A stretch of 6,060 nt of DNA from an uncultured Megasphaera sp. (GTDB lineage: Bacteria > Bacillota > Negativicutes > Veillonellales > Megasphaeraceae), in the NCBI GenBank assembly GCA_937895695.1, contig CALBLM010000351.1, forward strand, positions 1 through 6,060, written 5' to 3'. Position 1 is the stretch's first letter. Every line of letters begins with the position of its first letter. Shown here in pieces: positions 5,294 to 6,060 of this stretch. The position numbers and the translations under genes are program-made. The notes beneath the pieces were generated by a model, which had not been told where the DNA came from, did not search any database, and saw only the letters and a program-made list of their open reading frames with translations.

Positions 5294-5339
5294 TATATAC
5301 CTTTTCGGAAACACATTTAGATAAGATGGGAGTGATACC
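5285..5339 (+). promoter_or_regulatory. Possible leader hairpin covering the translation start region
   Basis: GGTATCA (5285-5291), which would lie at the very 5' end of the transcript, is the exact reverse complement of TGATACC (5333-5339), which directly follows the GGGAG ribosome-site-like sequence at 5328-5332. The same 5' bases can instead pair locally as GGTAT/ATACC (5285-5289 with 5297-5301). The two pairings are mutually exclusive, a layout that could control translation. The stems are short (5-7 bp), so this is tentative. Confidence 0.3.
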
Positions 5340-6060
5340 AATAGAAACGTATAAATTACTGACGCATAAAAAATCATGTATTGCTGTGATTGGATTGGGA
5401 TATGTTGGATTGCCATTGGCTGTTGCATTCGCAAACAAGGTTCGTGTAATTGGGTATGATTCTAATACGGAAAAAATAGCTGCGTTACGATCGCATATCG
5501 ATCGGACAGGGGAAGTTGGCAGCGATGCGTTAAAAGAAACAACGATAGAATTTACAAATGATGCAGAAACACTACATGGGGCTTCCTTTTTTATTATTGC
5601 CGTTCCGACGCCGATTAAAGAAGATTGTACACCTGATTTGACCTTTGTTCAGCAAGCCAGTTGTATAGTTGGCAAGCATCTTAGGGGTGGCTCCATTGTT
5701 GTATATGAATCGACGGTATATCCCGGTGTGACGGAAGAAGTATGCATACCTGAACTAGAACGTGAATCAGGAATGCGCTGCGGTATTGACTTTTTTGTCG
5801 GATATTCACCAGAACGGATTAATCCGGGTGATAAAGTACATACCCTGAAAAATATTTGCAAAATTGTTTCAGGCGTGAATCAAGACGTATGCAACGAAAT
5901 TGCTAAGGTATATGAACTGGTTGTGGATCATACGCATCAGGTAAGTTCTATCAAAGTAGCTGAAGCGGCAAAATTATTGGAAAACACGCAGCGTGATATC
6001 AATATTGCTCTCATGAATGAAGCTGCCATGATTTTTGATAAGATGGGTATATCGACCATC
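5326..6060 (+). CDS. Nucleotide-sugar dehydrogenase, probable UDP-N-acetylhexosamine 6-dehydrogenase (TviB/WbpO-like), cut by the window edge
   Basis: The frame runs open to the right edge, giving 245 residues of an expected 420-440. It belongs to the UDP-glucose/GDP-mannose dehydrogenase family, which oxidises the sugar C6 to a carboxylate with two NAD+. Counting from the ATG at 5326: the NAD-binding GLGYVG is at 23-28, Asp45 ends the second strand, AVPTPIKEDCTPDL spans 92-105, YESTVYPGVTEE 127-138 and GYSPERINPGD 159-169. KVAEAAKLLENTQRDINIAL (210-229) holds the conserved Lys216 and Asn220. That last stretch is typical of the TviB/WbpO/VipA group acting on UDP-GlcNAc or UDP-GalNAc. The catalytic cysteine would lie beyond the window. 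The start is uncertain: ATG 5326 lacks a clear ribosome site, while GGGAG (5328-5332) is well placed for the in-frame ATA at 5341. It probably serves capsule or surface polysaccharide synthesis. Confidence 0.88.
   Translation, partial: MGVIPIETYKLLTHKKSCIAVIGLGYVGLPLAVAFANKVRVIGYDSNTEKIAALRSHIDRTGEVGSDALKETTIEFTNDAETLHGASFFIIAVPTPIKEDCTPDLTFVQQASCIVGKHLRGGSIVVYESTVYPGVTEEVCIPELERESGMRCGIDFFVGYSPERINPGDKVHTLKNICKIVSGVNQDVCNEIAKVYELVVDHTHQVSSIKVAEAAKLLENTQRDINIALMNEAAMIFDKMGISTI

Noticed and set aside
5222..5434. 70-residue minus-strand frame across the sugar dehydrogenase promoter
   Set aside because: It is antisense to the NAD-binding motif of the dehydrogenase and to the promoter region, with no supporting features.

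Overview
The window looks like chromosomal DNA from a low-to-moderate GC Firmicute. Gene content and protein style (a VanS-like kinase, a solo ECF-type S component, a TviB/WbpO-like sugar dehydrogenase) suggest the Negativicutes (Megasphaera/Dialister/Veillonella area). That placement is an impression from protein style, not a computed result. I see no RNA genes, insertion sequences, phage genes or CRISPR arrays.

Layout. Bases 1-340 hold the first 113 codons of a membrane acyltransferase (AT3 family) on the minus strand, running off the left edge. A 124-base divergent intergenic region follows. It carries a perfect 14+14 bp palindrome whose two arms each contain a consensus extended -10 box, one facing each way. 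All remaining genes are on the plus strand: a six-helix membrane protein resembling an ECF transporter S component (465-977), a small DUF3592-like membrane protein (1001-1399), the folate genes folE, folB and folK (1467-2906, tightly packed or overlapping), and an OmpR/PhoB response regulator with its sensor histidine kinase (2931-5146, overlapping by ATGA). A strong intrinsic terminator at 5152-5198 closes this run. A 179-base intergenic region with a promoter-like box, repeated TATCA motifs and a possible leader hairpin precedes a nucleotide-sugar dehydrogenase (about 5326 to beyond 6060) that is cut by the right edge.

How the genes fit together. FolE makes dihydroneopterin triphosphate from GTP, FolB cleaves dihydroneopterin, and FolK pyrophosphorylates 6-hydroxymethyl-dihydropterin. 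The dihydropteroate synthase (folP) that would follow is absent from this window. Only 24 bases and no terminator separate folK from the response regulator, so the folate genes and the two-component system are probably co-transcribed, possibly from as far back as the divergent promoter. The two edge genes both point to cell-surface polysaccharide or envelope modification (acylation; uronic acid-type sugar nucleotide synthesis).

I did not find a clearly new biological system. The points most worth a second look are: the mirror-image divergent promoter palindrome; a perfect 12+12 bp inverted repeat inside the kinase gene; a FolE with unusual residues at the triphosphate-binding loop; the folate/two-component operon arrangement; and the odd start region and leader of the sugar dehydrogenase.
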